64,000 bases of DNA from Granulicella sp. Its GTDB lineage: Bacteria > Acidobacteriota > Terriglobia > Terriglobales > Acidobacteriaceae. Both the position numbers and the translations under genes were made by a program. The stretch is from contig JANYLK010000071.1 of NCBI GenBank assembly GCA_025357875.1, positions 1-64,000 of the forward strand, written 5' to 3'. The notes under the pieces are model-generated. The model had not been told where the DNA came from. It worked only from the letters and a program-made list of their open reading frames with translations, and did not search any database. Positions 63,325-64,000 of this stretch are shown piece by piece. Within the stretch, counting starts at the first letter, position 1, and the number at the start of each line of letters is the position of its first letter.

Positions 63325-64000
63325 CCCGAAACCCGCGCTCGCTCAACTGCATTTCGTTTGGAGTTTCATTTCAACTCATGGCCGACTCCGACGTGCTGCT
63401 GACAGCGATGCAGAAATTTATGCCTGTGGGTACGCAGGTCAGCACAGTGACCTCCAGGGACGCACGAAACTTTACTCTGCGGTGTATGCGCGGCGATGCT
63501 GGGTATCGGCTTGATGTTGATGGTGACGTGGTTGTTGAAGGCAGTACTCTGCAACCCATCCTCGACAAGCTCTCATGCGACTTGATCGTCCATGTTGCTA
63601 ATTTTGCGCCTGATCTTCTGTTCGTACATGCGGGCGTAGTTGGGTGGCAAGGGCAGGCGTTGCTTCTTCCCGGCGCAAGCTTTGCCGGTAAGACGACGCT
63701 GGTTGCGGAGTTGGTGCGCGCAGGCGCGACGTACTATTCAGATGAGTACGCTGTGCTCGATGAGTGTGGGCACGTTCATCCCTATGCCCGCGACTTGCAG
63801 ATGCGCGAACATCGTGGGGCGACGCAAAGTTCTGTTGGAGTCGCCCTGCTTGGTGGCGCGGAAGGAACCGAGCCTCTTGCGGTGTCACGTGTTGTGTTTA
63901 CGGAGTTTGTCGAGTCTGGACATTGGAATCCGGAGCCGGTATCGGCAGGATTGGCTGTGCTCGAGATGCTACAACATTCGATTCCGGTGCAGCGCACGCC
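63321..64000 (+). CDS. HPr-kinase-like protein, cut by the window end
   Basis: 226 residues are visible from ATG 63321, which overlaps the stop of NHL copy 3 (ATGA). Walker A is GASFAGKTTL at 118-127, followed by YYSDEYAVLDECGHVHPYAR, the acid-rich block typical of HPr kinase homologues. The sequence lacks an obvious HPr partner in this window. HprK-like proteins with PqqD-type partners occur in natural-product and peptide-modification cassettes, where some phosphorylate Ser or Thr of a peptide. Here a PqqD fusion lies two genes upstream. The full end and neighbours beyond 64,000 are not visible. Confidence 0.85.
   Translation, partial: MTRNPRSLNCISFGVSFQLMADSDVLLTAMQKFMPVGTQVSTVTSRDARNFTLRCMRGDAGYRLDVDGDVVVEGSTLQPILDKLSCDLIVHVANFAPDLLFVHAGVVGWQGQALLLPGASFAGKTTLVAELVRAGATYYSDEYAVLDECGHVHPYARDLQMREHRGATQSSVGVALLGGAEGTEPLAVSRVVFTEFVESGHWNPEPVSAGLAVLEMLQHSIPVQRT

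Overview
The window looks like a chromosomal segment of an Acidobacteriota bacterium, most likely order Terriglobales (family Acidobacteriaceae or close). The evidence is the gene content: a VWFA-related protein of the acidobacterial type, Oar-like TonB receptors with an N-terminal carboxypeptidase-regulatory domain, PEP-CTERM and PExPT-CTERM surface proteins, a TIGR03118-type protein, NHL-repeat lipoproteins and a sedolisin. The DNA is moderately GC-rich and GC-biased at third positions. No rRNA, tRNA, CRISPR array or intact mobile element was seen.

Layout. 0-3 kb: amino-acid permease and a kynureninase-like enzyme, with a frameshift scar at the permease start. 3-6 kb: yajC-secD-secF. 6-13 kb: a TonB/ExbB/ExbD energiser with three tandem exbD genes, a small His/Cys exported protein and a TonB-dependent receptor. 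13-18 kb: rlmI, two PEP-CTERM proteins (one with a damaged C-terminus) and a VIT-type metal transporter. 18-25 kb: a surface block of a DUF5666-like protein, a glycine-rich TonB receptor and a VWFA protein. 25-34 kb: housekeeping and metabolic genes (outer-membrane protein, citrate synthase, coiled-coil membrane protein, thiolase, CAAX protease, L-serine dehydratase, HEAT protein). 34-35.2 kb: two truncated phosphoesterase genes back to back, apparently a rearrangement junction. 36-40 kb: TIGR03118 protein, CutA, a solitary rplQ and a membrane protein. 40-49 kb: NatAB-type ABC exporter, tandem HD-GYP protein, MacA-like adaptor with two MacB-like permeases, and a YraN protein. 49.8-53 kb: divergent ribulokinase and arabinose isomerase.

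53.5-64 kb is the most unusual part. A PExPT-CTERM mini-protein and an NHL lipoprotein are followed by a tightly packed operon: sedolisin protease with Ig-like and NHL domains, a second NHL lipoprotein, a PqqD-family protein fused to a twin-arginine-like signal and a short Cys-containing tail, a third NHL lipoprotein, and an HPr-kinase-like protein cut by the window end. Two junctions are 4-base ATGA overlaps. This is the best candidate for an undescribed system: an exported-peptide modification cassette (PqqD recognition element plus kinase) tied to secreted beta-propeller proteins and a protease. The link is inferred from gene order and domain content only.

Several genes carry apparent single-base indels (near 195 and 16008), which could be real decay or sequencing or assembly error.
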